A stretch of DNA of 5,158 nucleotides from an uncultured Lachnospiraceae bacterium. GTDB lineage: Bacteria; Bacillota; Clostridia; Lachnospirales; Lachnospiraceae. The stretch is taken from assembly GCA_905236365.1 (NCBI GenBank), contig CAJOPP010000064.1:1-5158 (forward strand), in the 5' to 3' direction. Below, piece after piece: positions 5,087-5,158 of this stretch. The translations under genes and the position numbers were made by a program. Position 1 is the stretch's first letter. Each line of letters opens with the position of its first letter. Under the pieces are notes generated by a model that worked only from the letters and a program-made list of their open reading frames with translations, ran no database searches and had not been told where the DNA came from.

Positions 5087-5158
5087 CAATGTCATTTACT
5101 TAAGAATTTGCCAATACACAGTTGCCGGATATGCTATATGTTTTACCATGTAGGGCTA

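Larger units (their letters stand above)
4827..5158. other. Non-coding right end of the window
   Basis: No supportable gene is seen in these 332 nt on either strand. They contain the LacI-gene terminator (4856-4885), a second hairpin (4894-4920), a 15-bp perfect inverted repeat (5050-5086) with a related half-copy (5012-5020), and then AT-rich sequence to the edge. A weak promoter-like pair, TTGCCA (5108-5113) and TATGCT (5130-5135) spaced by 16 bp, points towards the right edge, so a + strand gene may begin outside the window. Confidence 0.7.

Noticed and set aside
4909..5152. TACATGGTA (4909-4917) and TACCATGTA (5144-5152) as terminal inverted repeats of a small element
   Set aside because: Only 9 bp match, with no extension, no target duplication and no internal gene; chance is plausible in AT-rich DNA.

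Overview
The window looks like a stretch of chromosome from a low-GC Gram-positive gut-type Firmicute, most likely Lachnospiraceae or a close relative. The reasons are AT-rich intergenic DNA, strong AGGAGG-type ribosome sites, a perfect sigma-A promoter and rho-independent terminators; the family-level assignment is inference. All genes found lie on the + strand.

Layout. (1) Positions 1-84 are the right end of an IS200/IS605- or IS607-type transposon. It consists of the last 25 codons of a TnpB protein, overlapped by the 3' hairpin of its guide (omega/reRNA) RNA and a TTCAC right boundary. (2) Positions 163-2290 hold a probable two-gene unit: a LysR-type regulator and, 31 nt later, a PLP-dependent MalY/PatB-family C-S lyase (cystathionine beta-lyase-like). 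(3) Positions 2291-2685 are a 395-nt non-coding region. It ends in an unusual array of tandem A-tract repeats, a consensus promoter (TTGACA, 17 nt, TATAAT), a dyad in operator position and a strong RBS. (4) Positions 2686-3621 encode cysteine synthase CysK, closed by a terminator. (5) Positions 3750-4826 encode a LacI/GalR-family sugar-type repressor whose upstream region carries a perfect 14-bp palindrome. A strong terminator follows it. (6) Positions 4886-5158 have no gene but contain a hairpin and a 15-bp perfect inverted repeat with a third related copy.

How the parts may work together: CysK makes cysteine from O-acetylserine and sulfide, while the MalY/PatB enzyme cleaves C-S bonds in cystathionine or cysteine and can release sulfide. 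The two transcription units therefore sit on opposite sides of sulfur amino-acid metabolism. The LysR gene beside the lyase is a likely local regulator, whereas cysK appears to have its own strong, separately controlled promoter. The LacI-type gene has no visible functional link to the sulfur genes; its target may lie outside the window. No complete new defence or mobile system is visible. The most unusual items are the TnpB guide-RNA end reading into the LysR upstream region, the helically phased repeat array in front of cysK, and the inverted-repeat element near the right edge.
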